A stretch of DNA of 64,000 bases from assembly GCF_018362775.1 (NCBI RefSeq), contig NZ_JAGYXY010000003.1, forward strand, positions 62,001-126,000, read 5' to 3'. Position numbers and translations under genes: made by a program. This DNA comes from Alistipes montrealensis. Its GTDB lineage: Bacteria > Bacteroidota > Bacteroidia > Bacteroidales > Rikenellaceae. The stretch's first letter is position 1. The number at the start of each line of letters is the position of its first letter. The notes under the pieces are model-generated. The model searched no databases and was not told where the DNA came from. It saw only the letters and a list, made by a program, of their open reading frames with translations. Shown piece after piece: positions 44,220-53,394 of the stretch.

Positions 44220-44849
44220 CTACCAGATATTCTTGTGAATTCGGTCCGTTGTGCGGATTTCTTTCTGCTTGCAGATATGCGCATTCTCCGCGGCATAGCC
44301 AATGGCGAGGAAACAGGTGAACTCGTATTCGTCCGGAGCGCCGACGATCCGTTTCACATGTTCGGATTCGTTACCGATGGGAATACGGAACGCACAAGCC
44401 AAGCCTTCGTTCGTCGCTGCCAGCAGGATGTTTTCCACGGCGGCCCAGGCCGAGGCGAAATAGTTGAGCGAGCTTTGGTCGGCAGGACGGCACAGCGGAC
44501 AATCTTTTTGCCGGAAAAACGGCAGCACGAGGCAGTCGCTCTGCATGAGCATCCGCTGCTGCTTAGGCAGTGCATCGACGAACATGGCATGTTCATCTTT
44601 ATCCATCACATCTGCGGCGGCTTTCAGTCCGGTCTGTTGGATGGTTTCGGTGTTTTCTGCTACGGGCGATATGATCCGGGCGATGTTTTCCCGCCCCCGT
44701 ACGACCACAAACTCGAACTGACGCAAATGGTCGTTGGTCGGAGCTTTGAATGCCGCCGACAAAATCTTTTCCAATACTTCGTCCGTGACTTCCCTGCCGG
44801 AAAAGTCGCGGATAGTCCTTCTTTTTTCCAATACCTGATAAAAATCCAT
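44220..44849 (-). CDS. Nitroreductase-family flavoprotein
   Basis: A 209-residue FMN-dependent reductase. The N-terminus has the nitroreductase start (LEKRRTIRDFSGREV, then AAFKAPTNDHLRQFEFVVV). The C-terminal half has the conserved SAWAAVENILLAATNEGLACAFR and a glycine-turn region. A Cys-containing insertion (KDCPLCRP, near residue 118) is not standard and could hold a metal or be a loop. It is divergent from an AraC regulator that probably controls it. Confidence 0.88.
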   Translation of the reverse strand: MDFYQVLEKRRTIRDFSGREVTDEVLEKILSAAFKAPTNDHLRQFEFVVVRGRENIARIISPVAENTETIQQTGLKAAADVMDKDEHAMFVDALPKQQRMLMQSDCLVLPFFRQKDCPLCRPADQSSLNYFASAWAAVENILLAATNEGLACAFRIPIGNESEHVKRIVGAPDEYEFTCFLAIGYAAENAHICKQKEIRTTDRIHKNIW

Positions 44850-44930
44850 AACAATTCGTTTTTAAGTGATACCGCAAAGTTACTCCGCTATATTGTTGCA
44901 TATTTGTCGAATTGTTTCGAATATTTGTTG

Positions 44931-44938
44931 TATATTTG
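44931..44938 (+). promoter_or_regulatory. -7 element of the AraC-family gene at 44965
   Basis: TATATTTG, 27 bp before the chosen start. The segment before it (44894-44930) repeats ATATTTGT-like and ATTGTT-like words, possible regulator sites for the divergent pair. Confidence 0.5.
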
Positions 44939-44964
44939 TAAATATATCCATTCAGCCTGTCAGT

Positions 44965-45819
44965 ATGGAAGACACCGCTATCCCCTACGAACTGCCCGAA
45001 GCGGAGAATCACTCGTTTTTCTTTATCGACCAGCGGGTCGAAACAAACATCGAAGCCAAACTGCACCGGCACGATGCGTGGGAGTTGTATTACATCGTTC
45101 GCGGATACGGAAACCGGATGGCAGGTGATACGTTACAACCTTTTTCAGCGGGAGATGTGGTGCTGATCCCGCCCGGCATGTTCCACCGCTGGATTTACGA
45201 GCCGGATTCGGCGGACGATGCCGGGTGTGTCCGTTATCTGATGGCGGCTTTCAGCCATTCGTTCGTGGAGCGGTGTATGGAGGTATTTCCCGAACTGCGC
45301 AATCGACTGGCGGCGGTTGTCTTTCCGACCGAGGCTCTGAAATTCGGAGCCGAAAGTTCCCGGACCATCCGTAAGATACTTGCGGGGATGAATAATCTGG
45401 ACGAATTGAGCCGCCTTTGCGAAATGTTTCGGTTGTTGCCCGTCGTCTTCACCTCGTCAGATCATACTTTCGCAGGCAGGCCCATGCGCATCGAACGGGA
45501 CGTGCGCCGCATGCAGCACATCTGCGCCTATGTGATGGCACACTATGTCCACACGATTTCTTTGGATGATATTGCCGAGGAAATAGGCATGAACCGTTCT
45601 GCGTTCTGCTCCTACTTCAAGCGATGCAAGGGGGTGACGTTCTCGCAGTTTGTCACTCAATACCGGTTAAATACGGCTTGTGAACTGTTGAAACACTCGC
45701 AGAAACAGGTGTCGGAGATATGCTTTACGGTCGGATTCAATGATCTGCCCCACTTTATACGGGTTTTCAGAAAGGCTATGGGCATATCGCCTACTGCGTA
45801 TAGGAAACAGTTTCAATAA
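44965..45819 (+). CDS. AraC-family transcriptional regulator
   Basis: A 284-residue regulator with an N-terminal cupin sensor (about 10-110; LHRHDAWELYYIVRG and IPPGMFHRW) and a C-terminal AraC domain (about 180-284; HTISLDDIAEEIGMNRSAF and GFNDLPHFIRVFRKAMG). The His-rich cupin could bind a metal or sugar. I take the ATG at 44965, since the promoter at 44931 rules out the upstream start at 44866. Divergent from the nitroreductase gene. Confidence 0.9.
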   Translation: MEDTAIPYELPEAENHSFFFIDQRVETNIEAKLHRHDAWELYYIVRGYGNRMAGDTLQPFSAGDVVLIPPGMFHRWIYEPDSADDAGCVRYLMAAFSHSFVERCMEVFPELRNRLAAVVFPTEALKFGAESSRTIRKILAGMNNLDELSRLCEMFRLLPVVFTSSDHTFAGRPMRIERDVRRMQHICAYVMAHYVHTISLDDIAEEIGMNRSAFCSYFKRCKGVTFSQFVTQYRLNTACELLKHSQKQVSEICFTVGFNDLPHFIRVFRKAMGISPTAYRKQFQ

Positions 45820-45858
45820 AGTTCGGTTGGTTGCAAACCATCGCTCCGTAAAAACGAA

Positions 45859-45881
45859 ACGCCGGGCTTTATGCCCGGCGT
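45859..45881. terminator. Bidirectional terminator, AraC gene and efflux operon
   Basis: A 9-bp perfect stem (45859-45867 with 45873-45881). T-rich tail on the right, A-rich on the left. It separates convergent units. Confidence 0.75.
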
Positions 45882-45909
45882 CTTTGTTCTGCCTGTCTTC
45901 GGAATTTGG

Positions 45910-47139
45910 TTACTCCTGCTTTTCGCCTTTCTTCGCGAGGCGTTCGCGCTGTTCGCGGCCGATCACCTGGTGAATGCCGATGCAGGCCAGTCCGCCGTAA
46001 ACGACCGTGAGAATGACGAGCCATTTGATCTCGGCGAATACCTCGGGGATCGAAGCCCCCATGGTCTGGATGCGGATGAATCCGTTGACGCCGTGGCTGC
46101 TCGGGAAGAGTTGCCCGAGGTTGAACAGCCAGTCGGGAATACCTTCGCGCGGATACGACACACCGCTGAGCATGAGCACCGGAATCGAGGTCCAGAGCAG
46201 CAGCAGCAACGAGTTTTCGCGGTAGCGGAACAGTGTCGATACGGCGATACCCATGGCGATGCAGGCTGCCAGGTATGCCGCCATGAAGAGCATGACGGCT
46301 CCTGTCGCACCGTTCATCGGGAAGTGGAACAGCCGGTAGTGCAGTCCGAGAATATAGGTGCAGGTCACGGCGTAAATCAGTCCGTAAACCAACGCGCGGC
46401 CCAGCACCACGGGGAGCGTCGACATCCGCCGCCGTCCCGCGGGACAAAGTTTGTGGTAAAGCCCGAATTCGCGCCACGTACCGCCGATCATGCCGATGCC
46501 GATAAGCATCGTCTGCTGGATGATGACCATGATAATCGCCGGCATGACGAACGTGCCGTAACCCAGGTAGGGATTGAACAGGTTGTGCGATTGGTAGATC
46601 ACGGGCTGTGTCGTGGCCTGCGCCTGCGGGATGTTGGCCCCCTTGGCGATCAGGCGCTGAAACTCGACCATCGCCCCCGTCTTGCCGATCGAGGTCACGA
46701 CCTCCTGGAATACCTGTCGGTACATCAGGAAATAGCTGGCGTCGGCGTAGATCGCCACGTTGGCCTGCTCTCCGCCGTAGAGTTTTTCTTCGTAGTCGGA
46801 CGGTATGTAGACCACGCCGTATATCTTGCGGCTGTAAAACAGTTCTTTGGCCTCCTCCATCGAGGTTGGGTTGTAAGCCACATAGGTGTTCGGCCCGGCG
46901 TTGAAGGTGTCGATCAGACTGCGGCTGGTCGGCGTGCGGCATTCGTCCACCACGCCGATCGGCACGTTGCGGAGCACCTGCGATCCGTAGGCCAGCGAGT
47001 AGGCCGTGGCGTAGATGATCAGCGCGAAGATCAGGATCAGCATCACGCCTCCGTCCTTGAAGATCGTGCGGAACTCGTTGCGGATGACCGTTCCGAATTG
47101 CTGCCAGTAGGAAGTTGTTTGTCGTGTGAATCGGCTCAT
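45910..47139 (-). CDS. ABC-2-type efflux permease, second subunit
   Basis: A 409-residue inner-membrane permease of the YbhR/YhhJ type. One N-terminal helix (about 30-50), a periplasmic domain (about 55-190), then five helices (about 195-390), with the ABC-2 signature around SGVSYPREGIPDWL. It starts 1 bp after the paralogous permease ends. No nucleotide-binding subunit is encoded nearby. Confidence 0.9.
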   Translation of the reverse strand: MSRFTRQTTSYWQQFGTVIRNEFRTIFKDGGVMLILIFALIIYATAYSLAYGSQVLRNVPIGVVDECRTPTSRSLIDTFNAGPNTYVAYNPTSMEEAKELFYSRKIYGVVYIPSDYEEKLYGGEQANVAIYADASYFLMYRQVFQEVVTSIGKTGAMVEFQRLIAKGANIPQAQATTQPVIYQSHNLFNPYLGYGTFVMPAIIMVIIQQTMLIGIGMIGGTWREFGLYHKLCPAGRRRMSTLPVVLGRALVYGLIYAVTCTYILGLHYRLFHFPMNGATGAVMLFMAAYLAACIAMGIAVSTLFRYRENSLLLLLWTSIPVLMLSGVSYPREGIPDWLFNLGQLFPSSHGVNGFIRIQTMGASIPEVFAEIKWLVILTVVYGGLACIGIHQVIGREQRERLAKKGEKQE

Positions 47140-47140
47140 A

Positions 47141-48319
47141 TTACAATCTCCCCCAGAATTTTTCCTCCGTGCATACCTTTTTCAGGCGCGGCAGGCACAG
47201 GAGCGGTAAAACGATGAACAGCGACATGTAACAGAGGTCGGGCAGCGAGTAGACCCACGGGGTTCCGCGCAGCATTTGGTCGACGAAGATGTCGGTGTAG
47301 AAGGTGAACGGAAAAATCTTGCTCACCCATTGCATCGGCTCCCACATGGCCATGATCGGGAACGTCAGTCCCGAAAAGGTAAAGGCCAGCACCGAATATC
47401 CGCCGCCGATCGAAAGCGACAGGCGCAGGTTCGCGAGCAGCGAGACGATCAGCACCGAGATCGACTGGTAGCTGAGGATAAACAGCAGCGTGCCGACGAG
47501 GATGACCGTGAGGCTGCCGTTCAGGGGCGTGCCCACGATCTTGAAATTGATAAGGAGCATCACCAGCGAGATCATGAACATCACCGCCGTGATGGGCAGT
47601 ACCTTGCCCAGCAGCGCCGCCACCACCGATCCGTTGCCCGTGCCGAGCCATTCGCGCGCCGTGGCGTGCTTGAGTTCCGTGCCGATGGCGAAGACGGTCA
47701 CCATCACGACGAAGATCATCAGCATCATCGGCATGAAACTCGGCGAGAGGTAATAGCCGTAGTTGATATGCGGATTGAAGAGCACGTGTTTATCGAAACG
47801 TACGGGCATCAGCTGCGCCATGGCCTGCCGCTGCGTAAGCCCCTGTTTCATGAGCACCTGGAGCTGGATGCCGGCCGTAAAGGTCGTCACGGCGGTCTGT
47901 ATGTCTTTCGACAACAGGCCGTTGACCGTGATGTTCGTCCCCGAAACATAGTTTTCGAGGTGGGTCTGGCTGTTGCTCAGGATGTTCTTTTCGAAGAAGG
48001 CCGGAATCTGCACGATACACATGATCTTCCCTTCGCGCATCAGCCGTTCGCCCTCGTCCATGCCCTGAATGCCGTAGGCCACCATCGCCGTCGGGGTGTC
48101 GTCGATCATCTGCACGGCCTTGCGCGAGAGCGTCGTGTTGTCCTCGTCCAGGACGGCGATCGGGATGTTGCGGATCGCACCCTGGTTGAACAGCAGGGCG
48201 AAAAACGCGAACGACACCACGGGCAGGATGATCATCAGCACGAAATACATCGGCTGGTGTGTCAGTCGGCCCAACTCGCGCCGCATTACGGCGTAGGTAT
48301 TGTGCAGGAATCCGGGCAT
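47141..48319 (-). CDS. ABC-2-type efflux permease, first subunit
   Basis: A 392-residue paralogue of the next gene with the same plan: helix near 25-45, periplasmic domain (about 50-180), then a group of five helices. Segment GGGYSVLAFTFSGLTFPIMAM (about 290-310) is the ABC-2 core. It forms a pair with the downstream permease and is translationally close to the HlyD gene (3 bp). Confidence 0.9.
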   Translation of the reverse strand: MPGFLHNTYAVMRRELGRLTHQPMYFVLMIILPVVSFAFFALLFNQGAIRNIPIAVLDEDNTTLSRKAVQMIDDTPTAMVAYGIQGMDEGERLMREGKIMCIVQIPAFFEKNILSNSQTHLENYVSGTNITVNGLLSKDIQTAVTTFTAGIQLQVLMKQGLTQRQAMAQLMPVRFDKHVLFNPHINYGYYLSPSFMPMMLMIFVVMVTVFAIGTELKHATAREWLGTGNGSVVAALLGKVLPITAVMFMISLVMLLINFKIVGTPLNGSLTVILVGTLLFILSYQSISVLIVSLLANLRLSLSIGGGYSVLAFTFSGLTFPIMAMWEPMQWVSKIFPFTFYTDIFVDQMLRGTPWVYSLPDLCYMSLFIVLPLLCLPRLKKVCTEEKFWGRL

Positions 48320-48322
48320 CGC

Positions 48323-49312
48323 TTACTTCCCGATTTGGTCCCAGTCGACGAGTACGCTCATGCCGGGGCGCATGTTCTCCGCTTCGGAAACGGCTTTGGC
48401 CTTGATGGCGAAGGTGCGGATGTCGAAACCGCCCTGCGTGCGGGTCGCCGACCACGTTGCGAAATCGGCCTGCGGCGAGATGTAGGTCACTTCGAACTCC
48501 ACATCCTTGTCCAGCGCCGGGACGTATCCGCTCATGCGGGTTCCCATCTTCAGGCCCGGAAGCAGCGTCTCTTTTATGTTGAACGTCACCCACATGTCGC
48601 TCATGTCGAGGATGGCGACCACCGGATAACCGCTGCCGACCAGCTCGCCCTGTTCGGCGATGATCGTCGAGATTTCACCCGTCACGGGCGAATAAACCAT
48701 CGCGTCGCTGATGTACGACTCGACTTCGCTCACGGCTCCTTCGGCCTGGCGGACGCGGGCTGCGGCAGCCTCCTTGTCCTCCTTGCGGGCGCCGTCCGTC
48801 GCCAGGTCGTACTGCGCCTTGGCGGCCAGGGCCGTCGCTTCCATGGCCTTGTAGTTGGCCGTGGCTTCGTCGAGCTTCTGTGCCGGAACTACCCCGTCGT
48901 TGTAGAGGTTCTGCACGCGCTCATAGGTCTTGCGTGCCAGTTCCAGCCCGGCCTGCGCCTTCTGCCACATGTTCATGGCGGCCTCGATCTGCTGCACGCG
49001 GGCCCCGGCGAGGGCCGCGGCGTCCAATGCGGCGGCTGCGCTCTTCACGGCTTCGGCCTGCTGGAGTTTAGCCTCCAGTTCGGGCGTCGAAAGCGTGTAG
49101 AGGAGTTGTCCCTTCTCCACGCGGTCGCCCTGTGCGACCTTCATGTCGTCGATGCGGCCCGGGACCTTCGACGAGGCCTTGTAGGTGGTGCACTCCACCG
49201 TGCCCTGAATCAGCGTCGGGGTCCGTTTGGTGAGGTACCAGCTGATCAGTACGACCGAGAGGACGATGACCGCTGCGGCCGCTAAGATTCCGATTACGTT
49301 GCTTCGTTTCAT
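48323..49312 (-). CDS. HlyD/EmrA-type periplasmic adaptor (membrane fusion protein)
   Basis: A 329-residue adaptor that joins inner-membrane permeases to a TolC channel. N-terminal anchor (about 5-27), lipoyl/biotinyl half-motif (CTTYKASSKVPGRIDDM), a long coiled-coil hairpin (about 75-205, Ala/Gln/Lys-rich), a second lipoyl half and a beta-barrel domain (about 225-320). It lies between the TolC gene and the permeases. Confidence 0.92.
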   Translation of the reverse strand: MKRSNVIGILAAAAVIVLSVVLISWYLTKRTPTLIQGTVECTTYKASSKVPGRIDDMKVAQGDRVEKGQLLYTLSTPELEAKLQQAEAVKSAAAALDAAALAGARVQQIEAAMNMWQKAQAGLELARKTYERVQNLYNDGVVPAQKLDEATANYKAMEATALAAKAQYDLATDGARKEDKEAAAARVRQAEGAVSEVESYISDAMVYSPVTGEISTIIAEQGELVGSGYPVVAILDMSDMWVTFNIKETLLPGLKMGTRMSGYVPALDKDVEFEVTYISPQADFATWSATRTQGGFDIRTFAIKAKAVSEAENMRPGMSVLVDWDQIGK

Positions 49313-49381
49313 ATCGTTTGCTGTCTTTATAATTTCGTTTGTGGGGGCTTCGGGAGCCGGGTCGGAGGAATCTCTACCCTC

Positions 49382-50848
49382 CTATAAATCCGTTTTCAGC
49401 GGGGCGAAATGGATCGCCTGTGCGTCGTTGCGGCGCGCATAGGCCGGAAATTCGTCGCTGATACCAGCCGCTTCGAGCAGTTGGGCCAGCAGCAGGTCGT
49501 AGTTGTAGGCGGCCTGCAAACGCTCGGTGCGGACGCCCGCGAGGTTCAGTTCGGCGTCGATCAGATCCGACGAAGAGCTCATCCCTTCGAGGAATGCGGC
49601 GTTTTTCATCCGCAGGTATTCCTCTGCGAATTTCAGCGACGAGTCGATCGAGGTCATCTGGTTGCGGTAGTTCATCATCTGGTTGTAGAGTTTCTCCACC
49701 AGCACCGAAATGTCTTTCCCGGCCTTGTTCTGCAATTCACCCACGCGGCGTACGGTCTGCTTGGCCGCCGAGTATTTGTATTCGCGGTTCAGTCCGTCGA
49801 AAATCTTGATGTTGACGCCCACGCCTACGGCCCAGCGGGGCACGAGCCCTGCCACCTGGTAGTTGTAGAACGATCCGCCGCCGATGGCTGCCACCTGCGG
49901 CAGGAAGTTGGCGCGCTGGGCGCGTACGCCCTCCTGCGCCAGTTCGCGCTTGAGCGACACCTGGCTCAGCAGCGGGTTGCGCGTCTGTGCGAGGTCCTGG
50001 TAATAAGCGAGTTCCTCGACTTTTCCGAGGATAAACATCGCCGTCACCGGACGCCAGTCGTTTTCGCGTCCCAGCGTGTTCGACAGGGCGCTGGCAATGG
50101 TTTCGGCCTGCAGTTTGGCGTTTGCCAGTTCGCGCTCGGCCTCGGCCATCTTGAACTCCACGTAGAGGCGTTCGGTCTGGGCGATCATGCCGTTCTTCTC
50201 GAGGGCCCGGGCGTCCTCGAGGTGTTTGCGCACCCCGTCCACCACCTGCTGGCGCACCTCGACGACCTGCGTGGCGAGAGCCAGGCCGAAATAGCGTTCC
50301 ACCAATTCGGATATCAGCGCGTTGCGGGTCTGGTTGCCCTGCTCGACGGCTGTTTTCTCGTTGATCTTCGCAGCGCGGTTCGCGGCGTTGATCTTGCCGC
50401 CCATCCAGATCGGAACGGTCACTTCGCCGCCCACGAATCCCAGGCTCTGGTCCTGCACCTTGAGGAACCAGTCGGCACCCATCATCGGGTTCAGAAGCCC
50501 CTGGATGCCCTGGATAATGGCCGGGTCGGTAATCAGGCCGCTACCCAGCACTTTGCCCGCGAGGTCCTTGGCCGGACCTTTCAGGTCGTTGAAATCGAAT
50601 CCGATGTCCTTGGCCATATAGGCGTATGCACCCGAGACGTTGATCTGCGGCATGCGGAGACCGATAGCCGCGCGGCGTTCCTGCTGGGCGGCGCGCTCCT
50701 CATAGGCGGCGGCCTTCAGCGCAGGGTTCTCCGTGAGGGTGACGGCGATCGCTTCGTCGAGCGAGAGCATCTGCCCGGTCTCCTGTGCGGACATTGCCGC
50801 CGGGGCCATCGCCGCCGCCATGAAGGCGATCTTGACTGCTATTTTCAT
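49382..50848 (-). CDS. TolC-family outer-membrane efflux channel
   Basis: A protein of about 488 residues with a signal peptide (1-about 22, ending AMSA) and two OEP repeats of long helices and strands (LDEAIAVTLTENPALKAA at the start). It forms the outer-membrane exit duct for the adaptor and permeases encoded downstream. The ATG at 50848 (or 50857) is preferred because the operon promoter at 50870-50877 excludes the longer start at 50914. Confidence 0.92.
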   Translation of the reverse strand: MKIAVKIAFMAAAMAPAAMSAQETGQMLSLDEAIAVTLTENPALKAAAYEERAAQQERRAAIGLRMPQINVSGAYAYMAKDIGFDFNDLKGPAKDLAGKVLGSGLITDPAIIQGIQGLLNPMMGADWFLKVQDQSLGFVGGEVTVPIWMGGKINAANRAAKINEKTAVEQGNQTRNALISELVERYFGLALATQVVEVRQQVVDGVRKHLEDARALEKNGMIAQTERLYVEFKMAEAERELANAKLQAETIASALSNTLGRENDWRPVTAMFILGKVEELAYYQDLAQTRNPLLSQVSLKRELAQEGVRAQRANFLPQVAAIGGGSFYNYQVAGLVPRWAVGVGVNIKIFDGLNREYKYSAAKQTVRRVGELQNKAGKDISVLVEKLYNQMMNYRNQMTSIDSSLKFAEEYLRMKNAAFLEGMSSSSDLIDAELNLAGVRTERLQAAYNYDLLLAQLLEAAGISDEFPAYARRNDAQAIHFAPLKTDL

Positions 50849-50869
50849 AGTATTCATGCGTTTATTCGG

Positions 50870-50877
50870 CAAATATA
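50870..50877 (-). promoter_or_regulatory. -7 element of the efflux operon
   Basis: TATATTTG on the minus strand, 22 bp before the TolC start. No TTTG at -33. Confidence 0.55.
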
Positions 50878-50960
50878 GATTTTCTTGCAATATCTTCTGC
50901 TGCTGTGCCGGCATTTAGGACATTTTTAGGCCCTTATGGACACAAATTGCGCCTGTTTCA

Positions 50961-52037
50961 TCACCACAGATGCGCATTGGCCTCACGTACTCCCCCGGCC
51001 ATTTCGGGGTAAACCCGCACGTCCACCCCTGCTTCGCGCAGTGTCTGCGCCCCGCGGCAGCAGACGAAACGGTCGGGTTCGTACGACGCAAAGGCTACGC
51101 GTGCGAATCCGTGGCGCAGAATCAGCCGCGTGCAGCTCTCGGGTTCGCTTTTCCGCTGCGAACAGGGCTCCATCGAGGAGTAAATCGCCGCCCCGCGCAA
51201 CTCTGCGCCCGCATCGAGGGCCTTGCGGATCGCCTCCTGTTCGGCGTGGTGCGTGGGCGACGTTTCGTGGGTGTAGCCCGTGAAAGTCCGTCCGTCGGGA
51301 AGTACTATTACAGCCCCGACGCAATAGGAACCGGGGCCGGGCGTACAGCGGAATCCCTCGGCGACTGCCAGCGCCAGGTAGCGGCGGTCTTCGGCCGAGG
51401 TGTCGGGGTGCAGCACACAGGTCGCAACCTCCATGCCGCCGAGGTTTTCGTGCCGGCATCGGGCTCCTTCCGGAACCTCGAAATCGAACCGCGTGCCACC
51501 CTTCTCCTGCCCCAGCGTTAACTGCGGGTTGACCGCCCGGCGCACCGTGTCGGCCATCCCTTCGGCGAGGAACATGCCGAGGATCGCGGCTCCCCCTTCG
51601 ACCAGCAGGCTTTCGATCCCGCGCTTTTCGAGTTCGGTGACGATAAAGGCCGCCGTAATTGAACCTTCGGTTGATATAACCTCCGCAATATCCTTTAAAT
51701 CGGGCATTTCAGACTGTGAAAAAACATAGCGGTCCGCATCCCCTTCCGTGAAGAACCGCAGGGCGGGAGCGAGTTCTCCCGAGCGGGTGACGGTGACTTT
51801 CGTCAGGTCGGGGCGCAGCCCCCTCGCCGTCCGCCGTTCGCGGGCCGCAGGATCGCGCAGGAGCAGTGCCGGATTATCGCGGCGCAGCGTTTCGGCTCCC
51901 ACCAGGATGGCGTCGTGTTCGGCGCGCAGGCGAAGCACCGCTTCCCAGTCTTCGGGAGTCGAGATCATCAGCCGCCGGGGGGTGTTGTCGTCCAGGTAGC
52001 CGTCGGCCGTCGTGGCAAAAGAGAGTGTTATTCGCAT
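50961..52037 (-). CDS. Riboflavin-type reductase-deaminase fusion with reversed domain order
   Basis: A 358-residue two-domain protein. The N-terminal half (1-about 200) is a RibD_C/DHFR-like reductase: LSFATTADGYLDD, AILVGAETLRRDNP (43-56) and the NADPH-loop VEGGA (146-150). The C-terminal half (about 215-358) is a cytidine-deaminase-fold domain with zinc ligands H264 (HAE), C292 (EPC) and C302. Canonical bacterial RibD has deaminase first, then reductase. The deaminase motif spacing (C, 9 residues, C) and the SSMEPCSQR sequence are closer to fungal Rib2-like deaminases than to bacterial RibD. Role in riboflavin synthesis is likely but not certain; no other rib gene is adjacent. Confidence 0.85.
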   Translation of the reverse strand: MRITLSFATTADGYLDDNTPRRLMISTPEDWEAVLRLRAEHDAILVGAETLRRDNPALLLRDPAARERRTARGLRPDLTKVTVTRSGELAPALRFFTEGDADRYVFSQSEMPDLKDIAEVISTEGSITAAFIVTELEKRGIESLLVEGGAAILGMFLAEGMADTVRRAVNPQLTLGQEKGGTRFDFEVPEGARCRHENLGGMEVATCVLHPDTSAEDRRYLALAVAEGFRCTPGPGSYCVGAVIVLPDGRTFTGYTHETSPTHHAEQEAIRKALDAGAELRGAAIYSSMEPCSQRKSEPESCTRLILRHGFARVAFASYEPDRFVCCRGAQTLREAGVDVRVYPEMAGGVREANAHLW

Positions 52038-52088
52038 ATAACGCAGGTTCGGCGTATCGGTTTTATGTAATCCGGCCGTTGCCGGAAT

Positions 52089-53249
52089 TTAGTTCGTTTT
52101 ACACCTCAAGGTAAACAGGGTGACTTCGGGCCATGCGCCCAGCCGCATCGGATATGCAACATATCCCGTGCCGTCGTTGACATAAAGTGTGTGGCGGCCC
52201 GAGTCGTAACGGCCGCTCCAGTGTTTGTAAATCCACTCTGCAGGCGACCATCCGCGGCCCCAGGGGCGGATTTTGAACTGCATCGAATGTACGTGCCCCA
52301 CAAGCGTCAGATCGCCGTAGCCGGCCTCCACGATCTGTTCCCAGAGCTGCGGAATGTGCACGAGGGTGATGTTGTAGAGCGAATCCGGAATACCGTTGTA
52401 GGCCGACGGAATCGCTGTGCCCGGCAGGTCGCGGTCGTGGCGGCGTTCGCGCAGCGCGGGATCGAACGACAGCCCCGTGAGCGAAATGCTGTCGGCGCCG
52501 CGCCGCAGGTAGACGGTCGTATCTTCCAGTACGTTCCACCCCATCGACCGCTGGCGCGCAACCACCTCGCGGGCCTCGTCGGCCGCCGGAAAACGCACCG
52601 AATCCTTGATGTAAGTTCCCACGTCGTGATTGCCCGTGACCGACCACACCGGACCTTCGATCCGCCGCAGGAGCGCCATGACGCGCTCGTCGAGCTCTTC
52701 GGCGCGGATGTTCACCAGGTCGCCCGTGAAGAACACGGCGTCGGGCCGCAGGGCGTTCACGCTGTCTGCCAGCCGCGTCAGTTCGCGTCCGGAACGGACG
52801 AGCGTTCCGACGTGCGTGTCCGTAATCTGAACGAACCGGTAGCCGTCGAAGGCTTCGGGAATGCGTTCGGAACAGATTTCCACCCGGTTTACATGGATGC
52901 GCGTACGGCCCCAGGTCGTGCCCCAGAGGAAGAAAAGGACCAATGCCCCGGCGACGGCGTATCCCGTGCGGCGCAGGTGTATGAAGTTGAAAACGTAGAA
53001 TGCAAGGCGCGGCAGGACCGTTATGATCCATCCCCAGAACAGCCACATGTAGACGTACATCAATCCCGTTCCGTTGTCGCGGCTCAGGGCGCTGATGACC
53101 GACGAAATGACCGGCAGGGCGTCGGTCACGACAATCCATGCGATGAGCGTACGGCTTGCGGGGTTTTTGCGCCGACGGCGACGGTAAAAATGGACGCAGT
53201 CGGCGGCAATAGCCAGCAGGGAGAGGAACAAAGTCATTAAAAACAGCAT
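52089..53249 (-). CDS. Membrane-anchored metallophosphoesterase
   Basis: A 386-residue protein with four N-terminal hydrophobic segments (about 1-115) and a calcineurin-like phosphoesterase domain (about 135-380). Metal-binding motifs are in order: ITDTHVG, TGDLVN, TGNHDVG and GHVHSMQ. Relatives include YkuE-type lipid or nucleotide phosphoesterases; the substrate is unknown. It lies 51 bp upstream of the reductase-deaminase gene on the same strand. Confidence 0.88.
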   Translation of the reverse strand: MLFLMTLFLSLLAIAADCVHFYRRRRRKNPASRTLIAWIVVTDALPVISSVISALSRDNGTGLMYVYMWLFWGWIITVLPRLAFYVFNFIHLRRTGYAVAGALVLFFLWGTTWGRTRIHVNRVEICSERIPEAFDGYRFVQITDTHVGTLVRSGRELTRLADSVNALRPDAVFFTGDLVNIRAEELDERVMALLRRIEGPVWSVTGNHDVGTYIKDSVRFPAADEAREVVARQRSMGWNVLEDTTVYLRRGADSISLTGLSFDPALRERRHDRDLPGTAIPSAYNGIPDSLYNITLVHIPQLWEQIVEAGYGDLTLVGHVHSMQFKIRPWGRGWSPAEWIYKHWSGRYDSGRHTLYVNDGTGYVAYPMRLGAWPEVTLFTLRCKTN

Positions 53250-53271
53250 ATATACCTTTTATTTATGTCTG

Positions 53272-53279
53272 CAAAGATA
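53272..53279 (-). promoter_or_regulatory. -7 element of the phosphoesterase gene
   Basis: TATCTTTG on the minus strand, 23 bp before the start codon. Confidence 0.55.
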
Positions 53280-53394
53280 GTAAATTTTGTTATTCGCACC
53301 GACCCTTTGGCATACAACTTGCTGATTTTTCCGGTGAGTTTTAACTCACTGAGAACGAGCAAGAACATTCGTATAAACCAAATTTATTCAGCTT

